This document shows positions 6,941-16,346 of a DNA stretch of 50,949 nt, piece after piece (positions within the stretch are counted from its first letter, which is position 1; the number at the start of each line of letters is the position of its first letter). A program made the translations under genes and the position numbers. The notes beneath the pieces are model-generated. The model was given only the letters and a program-made list of their open reading frames with translations, was not told where the DNA came from and searched no databases. The stretch is from Ruminiclostridium papyrosolvens C7 (lineage in GTDB: Bacteria; Bacillota; Clostridia; Acetivibrionales; DSM-1351). The DNA lies in assembly GCF_000421965.1 (NCBI RefSeq), contig NZ_ATAY01000026.1:1-50949 (forward strand). The letters are read 5' to 3'.

Positions 6941-7315
6941 TTGAAAGATAAAGAGAAAAAGCAGGATTTAAGCAAAGTTGAGAGGATTTCTGATGAGGTA
7001 AAAAGACTTAACAGACAATTCACAAAGATAGATTCTAAGACTAAAAAAATCGTAAAATCTTTAATTGAAAATGCTGCTTTTATGACAATAACACTTGAAG
7101 ATTTATGGGATGCTATTAATACTAATGGTTGCGTATGTGAATATCAGAATGGTGAGAACCAATGGGGAACTAAGAAAAGCCCGGAAGTTGAAATTTATAA
7201 TACTATGATTAAAAATCATTCAACTGTAATCAAACTGCTTACTGATATGATTCCAAAAGATGTGAAACCTCAAAAGGAGAACGATGGATTCGATGAATTC
7301 GTGAATAGTAGATGA
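6941..7315 (+). CDS. terS: Phage terminase small subunit (P27-like)
   Basis: 124-aa protein with a charged N-terminal helical segment and a helical core typical of P27-type small terminase subunits (KSLIENAAFM, LEDLWDAIN, a PEV...YNTMIKNHSTVIKLLTDMIP oligomerisation-like helix). It would recognise the phage packaging site and deliver DNA to the large subunit. Start TTG 6941, following GGTGGTGA. The stop overlaps the ATG of the large subunit gene (ATGA), implying coupled translation. Identification rests on both pattern and position. Confidence 0.75.
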   Translation: MKDKEKKQDLSKVERISDEVKRLNRQFTKIDSKTKKIVKSLIENAAFMTITLEDLWDAINTNGCVCEYQNGENQWGTKKSPEVEIYNTMIKNHSTVIKLLTDMIPKDVKPQKENDGFDEFVNSR

Positions 7316-9087
7316 ATTCAGCAGCTAGAAAAGCCAGAATAAAATACGGATTGATGTATAACCCAATAATTGAGTATTGGGAGCAAATAGAATCCAAAAA
7401 GGTAGTTGTCAGCTATAAGGTATATAAAGTATATAAAGAATTAAAACGGCTGATTTATGATCCTAAATCTGAATGGGAGTACAGCCCCCAACGAGGCAAC
7501 CATGCAATAGAATTCATTGAAAACTATTGCAAACATTCCAAAGGTAAGATGGGTGGTAAACCCTTTTTATTAGAATTATGGCAAAAGGCTTTAATTGCTG
7601 CAACATTTGGAATCATTCATAAAATTGACGGTACAAGAAAATATCAGGAAGTCTTATTGGTTGTAGCTCGTAAAAATGGAAAGTCCACATTATCTGCTGC
7701 AATAGGGCTTTATTTACAAATTGCAGACAGCGAAGCGGGCGCAGAAATATATGCCTGTGCAACAAAGAAAGACCAAGCGAAAATAATTTGGTTGGAAGCA
7801 AAAAGGATGGTTAAAAAGTCGCCAGTTCTGGTAAAGAGGATTAAACCTCTTGTAGCAGAAATGACAGCAGAATTTAACGATTCTTTTTTTAAACCCTTAG
7901 GAGCTGATTCAGATACACTGGATGGCTTGAATGTACATGGTGCCCTACTTGACGAAATACATGCATGGAAAGATAAAAATCTTTATGACGTTATTGTTGA
8001 TGGTACCACTGCCAGAGAGCAGCCATTAATATTCATAACGACTACAGCGGGAACCGTCCGTGAATCTGTTTATGACCTAAAATATGATGAAGCGGAGAGG
8101 CTTATAAACGGCTTTGATGATGAAAGCGGTTATAAAAATGAAAGACTGTTACCAATCATCTATGAACTGGATAAACGTGACGAATGGCTAGATTCAAATA
8201 ACTGGCAAAAAGCAAATCCGGGTTTAGGTACTATCAAAAAAATAAACCAGTTAGAAACCAAGGTTAATAAGGCCAAAGCTAATTCTTTATTGGTTAAAAA
8301 CCTACTATGTAAGGACTTTAATATTAGGGAAACAAGCTCGGAGGCATGGCTGACATTTGAACAGCTTAACAATACTGATAAATTTACACTGGATAAAGAA
8401 ACCAGAAAATTAATTCATATTCATTACAATGTAGAAGCTAATAGAGAAGAAATTACTGAAAAGTCTTATCCTCGTTATGGAATAGGAGGGGCAGACCTTT
8501 CAAGTACTGTAGACCTTACATGCGGAACAATTATTTTCATGGTTCCGGGCGACGATACCATTTATTCTTTACAGATGTACTTTATACCTGAAGACCTACT
8601 GGAAGTTAAAATCAATCAGGATAAAATACCTTACGACCTGTGGGTAGAAAAGGAGTTAGTAAGAGTAGTACCAGGCAATAAAGTGCATTACAAATATGTA
8701 ACGGAATGGTTTAAAGAAATTCAGGAAGAATACGACATATACATTTATTCATGTGGTTATGATTCTTGGTCAGCTGAATATTGGGTCGAAGATATGCGGA
8801 ATACATTTGGCAAAGAGTGTATGGAACCTGTTGTACAGGGCAAGAAAACATTATCAAGCCCTATGAAAAACTTAGGGGCAGACCTTGGTAAAAAACTAAT
8901 AAATTATAATAATAATCCTGTTCTTAAATGGTGTCTTGCGAATGTAGCTATTGAAACTGATAAAAACTTAAATATTCAGCCTTGTAAAGCAAAAAACCAA
9001 ACACGGCGTATAGATGGATTCGCAAGTCTGCTTGATGCATATGTACAGATGGAAAGAAAACATGAGGAATATTTAAGCGTTATTTGA
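7312..9087 (+). CDS. terL: Phage terminase large subunit (HK97-type)
   Basis: 591-aa packaging motor. The N-terminal ATPase has a Walker A-like ARKNGKST (Lys124) and Walker B LLDEIHAW (Asp214-Glu215), with a coupling motif FITTTAG shortly after. The C-terminal RNase H-like nuclease begins near residue 387 at GIGGADLSSTVDLT, with further acidic residues downstream (CGYDSW; a late ...RIDGFASLLDAY segment). Length and motif spacing are normal for Terminase_1. It translocates DNA into the prohead and cuts at the packaging site, working with the neighbouring small subunit and HNH protein. Confidence 0.95.
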   Translation: MNSAARKARIKYGLMYNPIIEYWEQIESKKVVVSYKVYKVYKELKRLIYDPKSEWEYSPQRGNHAIEFIENYCKHSKGKMGGKPFLLELWQKALIAATFGIIHKIDGTRKYQEVLLVVARKNGKSTLSAAIGLYLQIADSEAGAEIYACATKKDQAKIIWLEAKRMVKKSPVLVKRIKPLVAEMTAEFNDSFFKPLGADSDTLDGLNVHGALLDEIHAWKDKNLYDVIVDGTTAREQPLIFITTTAGTVRESVYDLKYDEAERLINGFDDESGYKNERLLPIIYELDKRDEWLDSNNWQKANPGLGTIKKINQLETKVNKAKANSLLVKNLLCKDFNIRETSSEAWLTFEQLNNTDKFTLDKETRKLIHIHYNVEANREEITEKSYPRYGIGGADLSSTVDLTCGTIIFMVPGDDTIYSLQMYFIPEDLLEVKINQDKIPYDLWVEKELVRVVPGNKVHYKYVTEWFKEIQEEYDIYIYSCGYDSWSAEYWVEDMRNTFGKECMEPVVQGKKTLSSPMKNLGADLGKKLINYNNNPVLKWCLANVAIETDKNLNIQPCKAKNQTRRIDGFASLLDAYVQMERKHEEYLSVI

Positions 9088-9109
9088 TTTACTGAAAGGG
9101 GGTGAGCTT

Positions 9110-10345
9110 TTGAGCATATTCAGTAGATTTACAAATAAAAGTCCTCAGACAACACGCTATGAAATGGTGACGGAAACAGGTAACGGATTTTATATGTGGA
9201 ATGGTAAACTGTTTCAGTCGGATATCGTAAGATCGTGTATAAGACCAAAGACAAAAGCAATTGGCAAATTGGTTGCAAAGCATATACGGACAGATAAAAC
9301 AGGAATTCAAGTAAATCCTGATGCGTATTTAAGATTTCTTCTGGAAGAACCTAATCCATATATGACCGGTCAAGTAATGCAAGAGAAACTTGCAACGCAA
9401 CTGGCATTAAATAATAATGCTTTTGCAGTAATAATCCGTGATGAATTTGGATATCCAGTGGAAATATATCCGATACCTGCAACCACAGTTGAGGCAATAT
9501 ATGATAATACGGCAAATCTATTCCTAAAGTTCTACTTTAAAAACGGTAATAGGTCAATCTTTCCATATAGTGATATTATTCACTTACGACAAGACTTTAA
9601 TGATAATGATATTTTTGGGGAAAGCCCAGCTGCAGCATTAACTTCACTTATGGATATTATAAATACCACAGACCAAGGTATTATTAAAGCCGTTAAAAAT
9701 GGTGCTGTAATAAAATGGCTTTTAAAATTTAGTTCATCACTAAGACCCGAAGATTTAAAGAAAAATGCTCAGGATTTTGTTGATAACTATTTATCAATTG
9801 AAAGTACAACAATGGGAGTCGGGGCGGTAGACAGTAAAGCCGATATTCAAAGAGTTGAGCCAAAGGATTATGTACCAAATGCAATGATTGTAGACAAAGT
9901 TACACAGCGTGTTTACTCTTTTTTTAATACAAACGAAAAAATAGTTCAGAGCAAATTTTCAGAAGATGAATGGAATGCCTATTACGAATCTGAAATTGAA
10001 CCTTTGGCTTTGCAACTAAGTGGTGAGTATACACGAAAGATTTTTAGCAGACGTGAGCGTGGGTTTGGCAACAAAATTTACTTTGAAGCAAGTAATTTAC
10101 AGTGGGCTAGCCTAAAAACCAAATTAGAGTTATTACAAATGGTAGACAGAGGCGCTTTAACTCCAAACGAATGGAGGGAAACAATGTCACTTGCACCATT
10201 ACAAGGCGGTAACGACCCAGTTAGAAGACTTGATACTGCCGTTGTTAATGAAATTAAAACATTACTTAATAAAATGAATGGCAATGAAAAGGATATTATA
10301 AACACTATCAAGTCATTAATAGGTATAGCTAGAAAGGGGGTGTAA
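9110..10345 (+). CDS. Phage portal protein (HK97-type)
   Basis: 411-aa portal protein forming the dodecameric DNA channel at a capsid vertex. Diagnostic segments are the N-terminal SDIVRSCIRPKTKAIGKL, LLEEPNPYMTG, NNNAFAVIIRDEFGYP and IIHLRQDFNDNDIFGESP, and a C-terminal RGALTPNEWRE. Start is TTG 9110 behind a strong AAAGGGGGTGA. It lies between terminase and protease, the standard order for HK97-like heads. Confidence 0.95.
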   Translation: MSIFSRFTNKSPQTTRYEMVTETGNGFYMWNGKLFQSDIVRSCIRPKTKAIGKLVAKHIRTDKTGIQVNPDAYLRFLLEEPNPYMTGQVMQEKLATQLALNNNAFAVIIRDEFGYPVEIYPIPATTVEAIYDNTANLFLKFYFKNGNRSIFPYSDIIHLRQDFNDNDIFGESPAAALTSLMDIINTTDQGIIKAVKNGAVIKWLLKFSSSLRPEDLKKNAQDFVDNYLSIESTTMGVGAVDSKADIQRVEPKDYVPNAMIVDKVTQRVYSFFNTNEKIVQSKFSEDEWNAYYESEIEPLALQLSGEYTRKIFSRRERGFGNKIYFEASNLQWASLKTKLELLQMVDRGALTPNEWRETMSLAPLQGGNDPVRRLDTAVVNEIKTLLNKMNGNEKDIINTIKSLIGIARKGV

Positions 10346-10348
10346 TAG

Positions 10349-10522
10349 GTGGTTTATATTTTTAAATCTAATTACAAAATGAACCAAACAGTTAGAGAAG
10401 AGACTGAAACAAGTATTGCGAATAGAATAAAGTCAGGCGTAGTAGTTCTTGACAATAGCATCGAATTTGTTGCAGTCATAAACAATACAGGGAATCCAGA
10501 GGTGAAAATTGATGAAGGTTGA
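10349..10522 (+). CDS. Small hypothetical head-module protein (57 aa)
   Basis: GTG start at 10349 follows AAAGGGGGTG three to four codons after the portal stop. The frame is open to 10522 and overlaps the start of the protease gene. Contents are a basic N-terminus (VYIFKSNYKMN) and a short beta-rich C-terminus (EFVAVINNTGNPEV). Small proteins in this portal-protease gap are common in Clostridial phages but are often left unannotated. Function unknown. Confidence 0.5.
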   Translation: MVYIFKSNYKMNQTVREETETSIANRIKSGVVVLDNSIEFVAVINNTGNPEVKIDEG

Positions 10523-11198
10523 TGTGAAGGGAGCAATTATAAATTCGGGTGACAAATGGATTTACGATTGGTTCGGAATCGAAGCTACATGTCCCAAAGA
10601 TGTAAATAATCTATTGGAAAAAGCAAATGGTCAGGATGTTGATGTTTACATTAACAGTGGTGGTGGGGATATATTTGCCGGAAGTGAAATTTATTCATCC
10701 CTAAGAGAATACAAGGGCAGAGTTAATATACACGTTGTCGGATTGGCAGCAAGTGCGGCCTCCGTAATAGCATGTGCCGGGAAAAGCGAAATATCACCTA
10801 CTGCAATGGTAATGGTACATAACGTATCTGGAGGAAACCAAGGCGATTACCAATCGATGGATAAAACAAGCGAAATACTACAGAAAGCAAATAAGTCAAT
10901 CGCAGCCGCATATATAGCAAAAACGGGAATGAGTGAAAAAGAAGCTTTGGACATGATGGACAAAGAAACATGGTTAACAGCTCAACAAGCAGTTGATAAG
11001 GGCCTAATTGATACTGTAGCATTTGAAAGCAATCAATTGGTTGCAAGTTATGAATCAGGGCTGTTACCAAAAGAAGTAATTGAAAAAATGAGGAATTCGA
11101 AAAATAATCCGTTAGGTGAAAACCAAGCGGATATTTTATTGCAACAAAAAGCACAGGCAAAATTAAAATTATTAAATTTAGGAGGGGCTAAAATATGA
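10512..11198 (+). CDS. ClpP-type prohead maturation protease
   Basis: 228-aa serine protease of the ClpP/S14 fold. The oxyanion segment INSGGGDIFAG is near residues 41-51. The nucleophile Ser81 is in GLAASAAS and the catalytic His103 in VMVHNVSGG; the third residue probably lies in the MMDKETWLTAQQAVDKGLID region. It processes scaffold and capsid N-termini during head assembly. I prefer ATG 10512 (GAGGTG upstream) to the TTG directly before it. Its 3' end overlaps the capsid gene by four bases. Confidence 0.9.
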   Translation: MKVDVKGAIINSGDKWIYDWFGIEATCPKDVNNLLEKANGQDVDVYINSGGGDIFAGSEIYSSLREYKGRVNIHVVGLAASAASVIACAGKSEISPTAMVMVHNVSGGNQGDYQSMDKTSEILQKANKSIAAAYIAKTGMSEKEALDMMDKETWLTAQQAVDKGLIDTVAFESNQLVASYESGLLPKEVIEKMRNSKNNPLGENQADILLQQKAQAKLKLLNLGGAKI

Positions 11199-12418
11199 AC
11201 ACAGAACAATACTTAGCAAAAAGAAAGGCACTTTATGATAGTGCGCAGCAATTAATTGCTGATGGAAAAATCGAAGAAGCTAACGCAAAAATGCAGGAGA
11301 TTGAAAGGCTTGACAACGATTATGAAACTGCCTGCAAAGCCCAAGCAAATCTAAATGCTTTAAATGACAGGACAAAAGGGATTGATATTCAAAACACGGG
11401 TATTCAAATAGTTGGTGGAAAAGTAGTGGATAAAATCAATAATGAAGAGGTTGCTGAACCTGCTGATATGTACGACAGCGTTGAGTATAGAAAAGCATTT
11501 ATGCAAAACGTACTTAAAGGGTCTGCCATACCTGCAAAATTTTCTAATGCAGATGCAAATACAAAAACGTCAGATGTAGGAACAGTTATCCCTACAACAA
11601 TAATGGAAAAGATTATTGAAAAGATGGAAGCCACAGGGATGATACTTCCGCTTGTAACCAGAACTGCATACAAGGGTGGATTATCAATCCCGAATTCCAC
11701 AGTTAAACCGGTAGCAACATGGGTTGCAGAAGGTGCAACTTCTAATAAACAGAAAAAGACAACTGGTAATATAACCTTTACTTATCATAAACTAAGATGT
11801 GCTATTTCTGTTTCATTAGAAACTGATACCATGGCGCTTCCAATCTTCGAAACTACATTTGCTAATAATGTTGTTGAAGCTATGGTGAAAGCTACTGAAC
11901 AGGCTATTATAAGTGGTACAGGTGAAGGTCAGCCAAAGGGAATTTTAGCTGAAACAGTAGTTACAGGTCAAAATATAGATATTGCTGTATCTGCTGAACC
12001 TACATATTCAACATTGATTGAGGCCGAAGCAGCTTTGCCTCTTGAGTATGAAAGCAATGCTGTGTGGTTTATGACTAAAAAAACATTTATGAAGTTCATA
12101 GGAATGGTTGACAGTCAAAAGCAGCCAATAGCCAGAGTTAACTATGGAATTAGTGGTAAACCTGAGAGAACATTACTGGGAAGACAGGTTATTCTTAACA
12201 ACTATATGACCTCACTAGGAGCAACAATTACAGCGGATACAGTTGTAGCATTCTTGTTCAACCCTTCTGATTATGTCCTAAATACTAACTATCAAATGAC
12301 AGTTAAAAAATATGAGGACAATGATACTGACGATATGATAACAAAAGCTGTAATGCTTGTTGACGGTAAAGTTGTTGATAAGAATTCACTTGTAACAATA
12401 ACTAAGAAGTCAGCCTAA
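11195..12418 (+). CDS. HK97-family major capsid protein
   Basis: 407 aa. An N-terminal coiled-coil delta/scaffold region (about residues 1-100, rich in K, E, A and Q) is followed by the HK97 fold. Typical capsid segments are the SDVGTVIPTTIMEKIIEKM strand-helix and GTGEGQPKGI, with VAWMFNPS-like VVAFLFNPSDY near the C-terminus. The delta region is presumably removed by the upstream ClpP-type protease. ATG 11195 follows GGAGGGG, overlapping the protease stop. Confidence 0.95.
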   Translation: MNTEQYLAKRKALYDSAQQLIADGKIEEANAKMQEIERLDNDYETACKAQANLNALNDRTKGIDIQNTGIQIVGGKVVDKINNEEVAEPADMYDSVEYRKAFMQNVLKGSAIPAKFSNADANTKTSDVGTVIPTTIMEKIIEKMEATGMILPLVTRTAYKGGLSIPNSTVKPVATWVAEGATSNKQKKTTGNITFTYHKLRCAISVSLETDTMALPIFETTFANNVVEAMVKATEQAIISGTGEGQPKGILAETVVTGQNIDIAVSAEPTYSTLIEAEAALPLEYESNAVWFMTKKTFMKFIGMVDSQKQPIARVNYGISGKPERTLLGRQVILNNYMTSLGATITADTVVAFLFNPSDYVLNTNYQMTVKKYEDNDTDDMITKAVMLVDGKVVDKNSLVTITKKSA

Positions 12419-12431
12419 TGAGGTGATGTAA

Positions 12432-12728
12432 ATGGCACTTATTGATGATGTCAAATTGTCACTAAGAATTAAAACCGATGCTTTTGATGATGAAATTAAT
12501 CCATTAATAGAAGCCTGTAAAATAGATTTGAAACTTGCAGGCGTTAACGTCATAGAAGAAACTGACCCTCTGATTAAGAGGGCGGTTATCCTCTATGCGA
12601 AAGCAAATTTTGGATATAGTGAAGATAGTGAGAAGTATAAAATAGCATATGACATGCAAAAGAATTCCCTTGCATTATCTCAAAAATATAATACTATAGC
12701 TGCCACTACTACTGAAACTATTGTTTAA
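12432..12728 (+). CDS. Head-tail connector protein (HK97 gp6-like)
   Basis: 98-aa, helical. It opens with DDVKLSLRI, followed by an acidic EINPLIEACKIDLKLAGV helix and an IKRAVILYAKANFGY helix, the typical pattern of gp6-like adaptor proteins that ring the portal. ATG 12432 has AATGAGGTGATG upstream. It sits directly after the capsid gene as expected. Confidence 0.8.
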   Translation: MALIDDVKLSLRIKTDAFDDEINPLIEACKIDLKLAGVNVIEETDPLIKRAVILYAKANFGYSEDSEKYKIAYDMQKNSLALSQKYNTIAATTTETIV

Positions 12729-12742
12729 AGGGGGCCGAAGCT

Positions 12743-13342
12743 ATGAATGTAGGTGAAATGCAAGATTTAATTCAGATTCTTTCTATTGAACAGGCAGATA
12801 ATTCATACTCTTGGGAAACTGCTACCGAAATATGGTCAAAAGCAGAGAGGCAGACGACTAGAAACATATACTCCAATTTTGGTCAGAGTGCAAAGTCTGT
12901 AAAGTTTACTATCAGAGAATATGAATATGATTTGTCACTCCATAATGCTATACGTTGGAATGACCTTCATTGCATACTAACTGATATAATCCATACGGAA
13001 AACAGAGAGTTTATAATCGTTACAGCTGCTTTAGTAAATCCACAAGTTTGTACAATAAAAAGGGACAGTGAACCGGGATATGACAGTTTAAACAGACCTG
13101 TTTATAGCGAACCAATATCTATTATATTTCCTGGTATATTAGCTGAAAAATTCAATAGAAACATTCAGGAACAACCAATGACAACCATTGAAACAAGTTT
13201 GATTTTAATTATTCCTAAAGCAATAACGCTTCAAGAGGGCGAACTTGTAACAATAGATAATACGGATTATGAGGTTCAACTTGCACATACTCTGGATGAA
13301 TTTAAAAATGAATATGAAATTATTTCAAGGAGGAATGTATAG
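12743..13342 (+). CDS. Head closure protein, apparently two tandem domains
   Basis: 199 aa, about twice the usual length of SPP1 gp16/HK97 gp7-type head closure proteins. Residues 1-105 form one complete-looking head-closure domain (MQDLIQILSIEQ..., ETATEIWSKAERQ, a beta-strand-rich middle, HTENREFIIVTAALVNP). Residues 105-199 look like a second related beta-rich domain, with RDSEPGYDSLNRPVY resembling another N-terminus and an ITLQEGELVTIDNTDYEV end segment. No frameshift or stop separates them. It would close the head and dock the tail. The second domain's relationship is inferred by eye. Confidence 0.7.
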   Translation: MNVGEMQDLIQILSIEQADNSYSWETATEIWSKAERQTTRNIYSNFGQSAKSVKFTIREYEYDLSLHNAIRWNDLHCILTDIIHTENREFIIVTAALVNPQVCTIKRDSEPGYDSLNRPVYSEPISIIFPGILAEKFNRNIQEQPMTTIETSLILIIPKAITLQEGELVTIDNTDYEVQLAHTLDEFKNEYEIISRRNV

Positions 13343-13803
13343 TGCAGAGTCTTCAAATTGACGGAATTAGTGACTTTGATTCAGACCTTGAAGAATTGCT
13401 TGGTAAACTGCCGGATAAACGCAGAGATCTTCACGAAAGGATAGCAAAGGGCACAAAGGAAGAAGTTGACAAGCAAATAAATGCTTCTGGATTAAAAGAC
13501 AGCTCAGGGAAAATAAAAGATTGGCAGGAATCTCACGTTGGTTCTGGTGGGGGATATGCTGCTGTCAGGGCAGAAAAAGGCGAAACAGGTAAAAACAGTC
13601 CGGGAGCAATAACAAATTATCTTGAAAATGGGCATAGAATACGTGAACCGGGTGGCAATTCAAAAACATATAGACCTCGCATAAAAAAGCCTTATGTAGA
13701 TGGATATCATTTTTATCAATCAGCACAAACGTCAGCAGAGGCAAAAGCTATTGCAGAGGCAGAAAAATTTGTAGAAGAGTTCAGGCAAAAACTGGAGGGC
13801 TAA
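13342..13803 (+). CDS. HK97 gp10-like tail completion protein
   Basis: 153 aa. The N-terminal LEELLGKLPDKRRDLHERIAKGTKEEVDKQI helix and a middle G-rich loop with NYLENGHRIREPGG are typical of HK97 gp10-like proteins at the head-tail junction. GTG start at 13342 overlaps the previous stop by one base, with AAGGAGGAATG upstream. Translational coupling is likely. Confidence 0.8.
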   Translation: MQSLQIDGISDFDSDLEELLGKLPDKRRDLHERIAKGTKEEVDKQINASGLKDSSGKIKDWQESHVGSGGGYAAVRAEKGETGKNSPGAITNYLENGHRIREPGGNSKTYRPRIKKPYVDGYHFYQSAQTSAEAKAIAEAEKFVEEFRQKLEG

Positions 13804-13804
13804 A

Positions 13805-14254
13805 ATGGTAACAGCAATTGAAATAATGACCGGTGTAAATACTGTACTGGTTGAAATTGAGCCTGAGTATAAAGTGTATCTGCAAAGATGCCCGAAGGAT
13901 TTTAAAAGGCCATCATTTTTAATTCAATATGTCAGGACTAGCAGAAGAGACATGAATAAATCAACAGTAGAAAAAACAGTTTACCTGACAGTTACTTGCT
14001 TCGTGGAAAAAGATACATATTATAGGTCTGATGCTGATGAACTTGCGGAAATACAGGAAAAGATAATGCAGGCATTTACTGAAAAACACATAACCGTTAA
14101 TGACAGAGCAATAAAAATGCAAAGCAGCACCGGTGGGTTTGAAGAAGATATAGCATTTATTGATTTACAATGTACATATTTTGACAATCGTACTGATGCA
14201 GTGGACACAACTCCACTAGTAGTATCAGTTAGCACAAATCTGGAGGAGGTTTAA
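13805..14254 (+). CDS. Tail terminator-like protein
   Basis: 149 aa, ATG two bases after the previous stop. The pattern EIMTGVNTVLVEI...YLQRCPKDFKRPSFLIQYV...VYLTVTCFVEKDTYYRSDADELAEIQEKIMQAF resembles phage tail terminator proteins placed directly before tail sheath genes in clostridial myophages. It would cap the tail tube and determine its final joining to the head. Confidence 0.7.
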   Translation: MVTAIEIMTGVNTVLVEIEPEYKVYLQRCPKDFKRPSFLIQYVRTSRRDMNKSTVEKTVYLTVTCFVEKDTYYRSDADELAEIQEKIMQAFTEKHITVNDRAIKMQSSTGGFEEDIAFIDLQCTYFDNRTDAVDTTPLVVSVSTNLEEV

Positions 14255-14255
14255 A

Positions 14256-15329
14256 ATGGGTTTACCAAATATAAATATTAATTTTAGCACTGCAGCTGCT
14301 ACAGCTCTTGAACGCTCCCAAAAGGGTATTGTAGCAATAATTTTAAAAGATGCTAATAGTACGGGAGCATATACTTTAACAAAAGCAACACAGGTAGCAT
14401 TACAACTTGGAACAATCGGAGCGAACAACCAAAAATATGTTGAAAGGGCCTTTATTGGTTACGTGAACCCTCCAAAGAAGGTGATTGTATATGTTGTGGC
14501 TACCACAGAAGAGAGTTTGTCAGAAGCTCTGCAATACTTTGAAAATGTCCAGTTTGATTATCTTGTTGGCCCGCCTGACTGTGACACCACAGAAGCAACT
14601 GAGATATCTACTTGGATAAAAACACAAAGAGCAGAAGGCTTTACCCCAAAAGCAGTTTTACCCAATACGGCGGCAGACAGTGAGGGAATAATCAATTTTA
14701 CTACTACGGGTATTAAAGTTGACGGTACCACATATACAACTGCTGAGTATTGCTCTCGTATTGCCGGACTGCTTGCAGGAACACCAATGACAATCTCTTG
14801 CACTTATGCACCTTTACCCGAAGTCAGTATGGTTGATAAGCTATCAAAAGAGGGCATTGACACCGCCATAGATTCGGGTAAGTTTGTCATATTCTCAGAT
14901 GGTGAGAAGGTGAAGGTTGGGCGTGGAGTAAATTCACTGCAGACAACCACTGAAACCAAGGGTGATGCCTTTAAGAAAATAAAGATTGTTGAAGCGGTTG
15001 ACATGATAAGAAATGACATCAGTAAAACCGCCGAAGACAGCTATATCGGAAAATATTCAAACAACTATGATAACAAATGTTTACTTATATCAGCAATTAA
15101 AGGCTATTTCAAAGGCCTTGAAAATGACGGAATACTTGAAACAGGTACCAGCACCGTAGATATAGACGCAATTGCACAGGAACAATATCTACAAAGTAAA
15201 GGTACTGATACAGCGGATATGACAGAGCAGGAAATAAGAACAGCAGCCACCGGGGATCAGGTATTTCTAAAATCTAAAATATCAATTCTTGATGCTATTG
15301 AGGATATTGACCTCAGTATAACAATATAA
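14256..15329 (+). CDS. xkdK: Contractile tail sheath protein
   Basis: 357-aa sheath subunit. N-terminal LPNININFSTAAATALERSQKGI and a C-terminal ILDAIEDIDLSITI are characteristic of the short XkdK-type sheath proteins in PBSX-like phages; DKCLLISAIKGYF-like DNKCLLISAIKGYF leads into the C-terminal extended-arm domain. It shows that the phage has a contractile tail. ATG 14256 follows GGAGGAGG. Confidence 0.93.
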   Translation: MGLPNININFSTAAATALERSQKGIVAIILKDANSTGAYTLTKATQVALQLGTIGANNQKYVERAFIGYVNPPKKVIVYVVATTEESLSEALQYFENVQFDYLVGPPDCDTTEATEISTWIKTQRAEGFTPKAVLPNTAADSEGIINFTTTGIKVDGTTYTTAEYCSRIAGLLAGTPMTISCTYAPLPEVSMVDKLSKEGIDTAIDSGKFVIFSDGEKVKVGRGVNSLQTTTETKGDAFKKIKIVEAVDMIRNDISKTAEDSYIGKYSNNYDNKCLLISAIKGYFKGLENDGILETGTSTVDIDAIAQEQYLQSKGTDTADMTEQEIRTAATGDQVFLKSKISILDAIEDIDLSITI

Positions 15330-15342
15330 GGAGGTATGTTAA

Positions 15343-15771
15343 ATGCAAGCAAACAGAGTAATGTCTGGAACTTGGGGTGAGGTTTGGCTGGATGGTGAAT
15401 ATGTGTCTGAATGCTATGGTTTACAGGCGAAGGCATCCTTCAACAAAGAAGATGTCCCAATATGTAGGCAAATGGCTACAGATAAAAAAATAACTTCGAT
15501 TTCCTGTACCGGTTCACTGAAATTGTACAAAGCTAACAGCAGAATGGCTATTGCGATAGGTGACAACATTAAAAAGGGCAAAGATATAAGATTTACGGTT
15601 ATATCAAAGTTGGATGATCCCGATGCATACGGCGCTGAACGTATTGTGCTTCGCAATGTTTCTTTCGATGATCTGACACTGGCTGATTGGGAAGTTGCAA
15701 AGAATGGAACAGTTGAAGCTCCATTCACCTATACTGACTATGAATTTATAGATAAAGTGGGGGTTGTATAA
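15343..15771 (+). CDS. xkdM: Tail tube protein (XkdM-like)
   Basis: 142 aa, normal for XkdM. Begins with RVMSGTWGEVWLDGEYV and continues through a beta-barrel tube pattern (CTGSLKLYKANSRM, RFTVISKLDDPDA, VSFDDLTLADWEVA). It polymerises into the inner tube under the sheath. ATG 15343 with AAGGAGGTATG upstream. Confidence 0.92.
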   Translation: MQANRVMSGTWGEVWLDGEYVSECYGLQAKASFNKEDVPICRQMATDKKITSISCTGSLKLYKANSRMAIAIGDNIKKGKDIRFTVISKLDDPDAYGAERIVLRNVSFDDLTLADWEVAKNGTVEAPFTYTDYEFIDKVGVV

Positions 15772-15772
15772 A

Positions 15773-16284
15773 ATGAATAATACACTTGATTTATTACTTA
15801 ATATGAATGTTTCGGATTTGCCTGAGAAGGAATACAAGGTAAAAAGACTGAGCGGATTATGTGGAAGTCCTGTTATATTTAAATTAAGGGCACTTCCGTA
15901 CAATCAGGCTAACGACATAGCACGGGCACAGAAGGAAGATATGGAAGTACATATACTGCTTGCCGGAGTGGTTGAACCTAATTTAAAAGAATCTGGATTA
16001 ATGGCAAAATACAGTACAGTAACCCCAGCCGAAATGATAAAAAAGATGTTGCTACCGGGAGAAATCACAGATATTTCAAGGGCTATTGAAAGACTTTCAG
16101 GATATCGCATTGATACAATTGAAGAGATTAAAAAAAAATAGATACAGATGCTGAAACTCGGTTGATGTATTTCCTTTTCCGTGAAAAAAATATTATGCCC
16201 GGTTATTACTATAACCTACCTGCCGGAGAGAAATTGGTAATTAGAGCATTTTTTGAAACCGAAATGCAGTATAGGAATAAGTAA
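15773..16284 (+). CDS. xkdN: Tail assembly chaperone XkdN, with -1 frameshifted long form
   Basis: The zero-frame product (15773-16141, 122 aa) is a helical XkdN-like chaperone ending in EEIKKK and TAG. Nine consecutive A residues (16130-16138) precede the stop. A -1 slip there continues as ATA GAT ACA and reads about 48 more residues to TAA at 16282-16284, including MPGYYYNLPAGEKL and VIRAFFETEMQYRNK, the typical second-frame domain of such chaperones. The long form is analogous to lambda gpGT and guides tape measure and tube assembly. I place the start at ATG 15773 (GTGGGGG upstream) rather than the TTG at 15764. The frameshift is inferred from sequence and family behaviour. Confidence 0.85.
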
Positions 16285-16346
16285 AACTTGAATGATTTCC
16301 CACATATTGGTATCCTATATTTAGAACCAATTAGGGAGGTAGTGTT

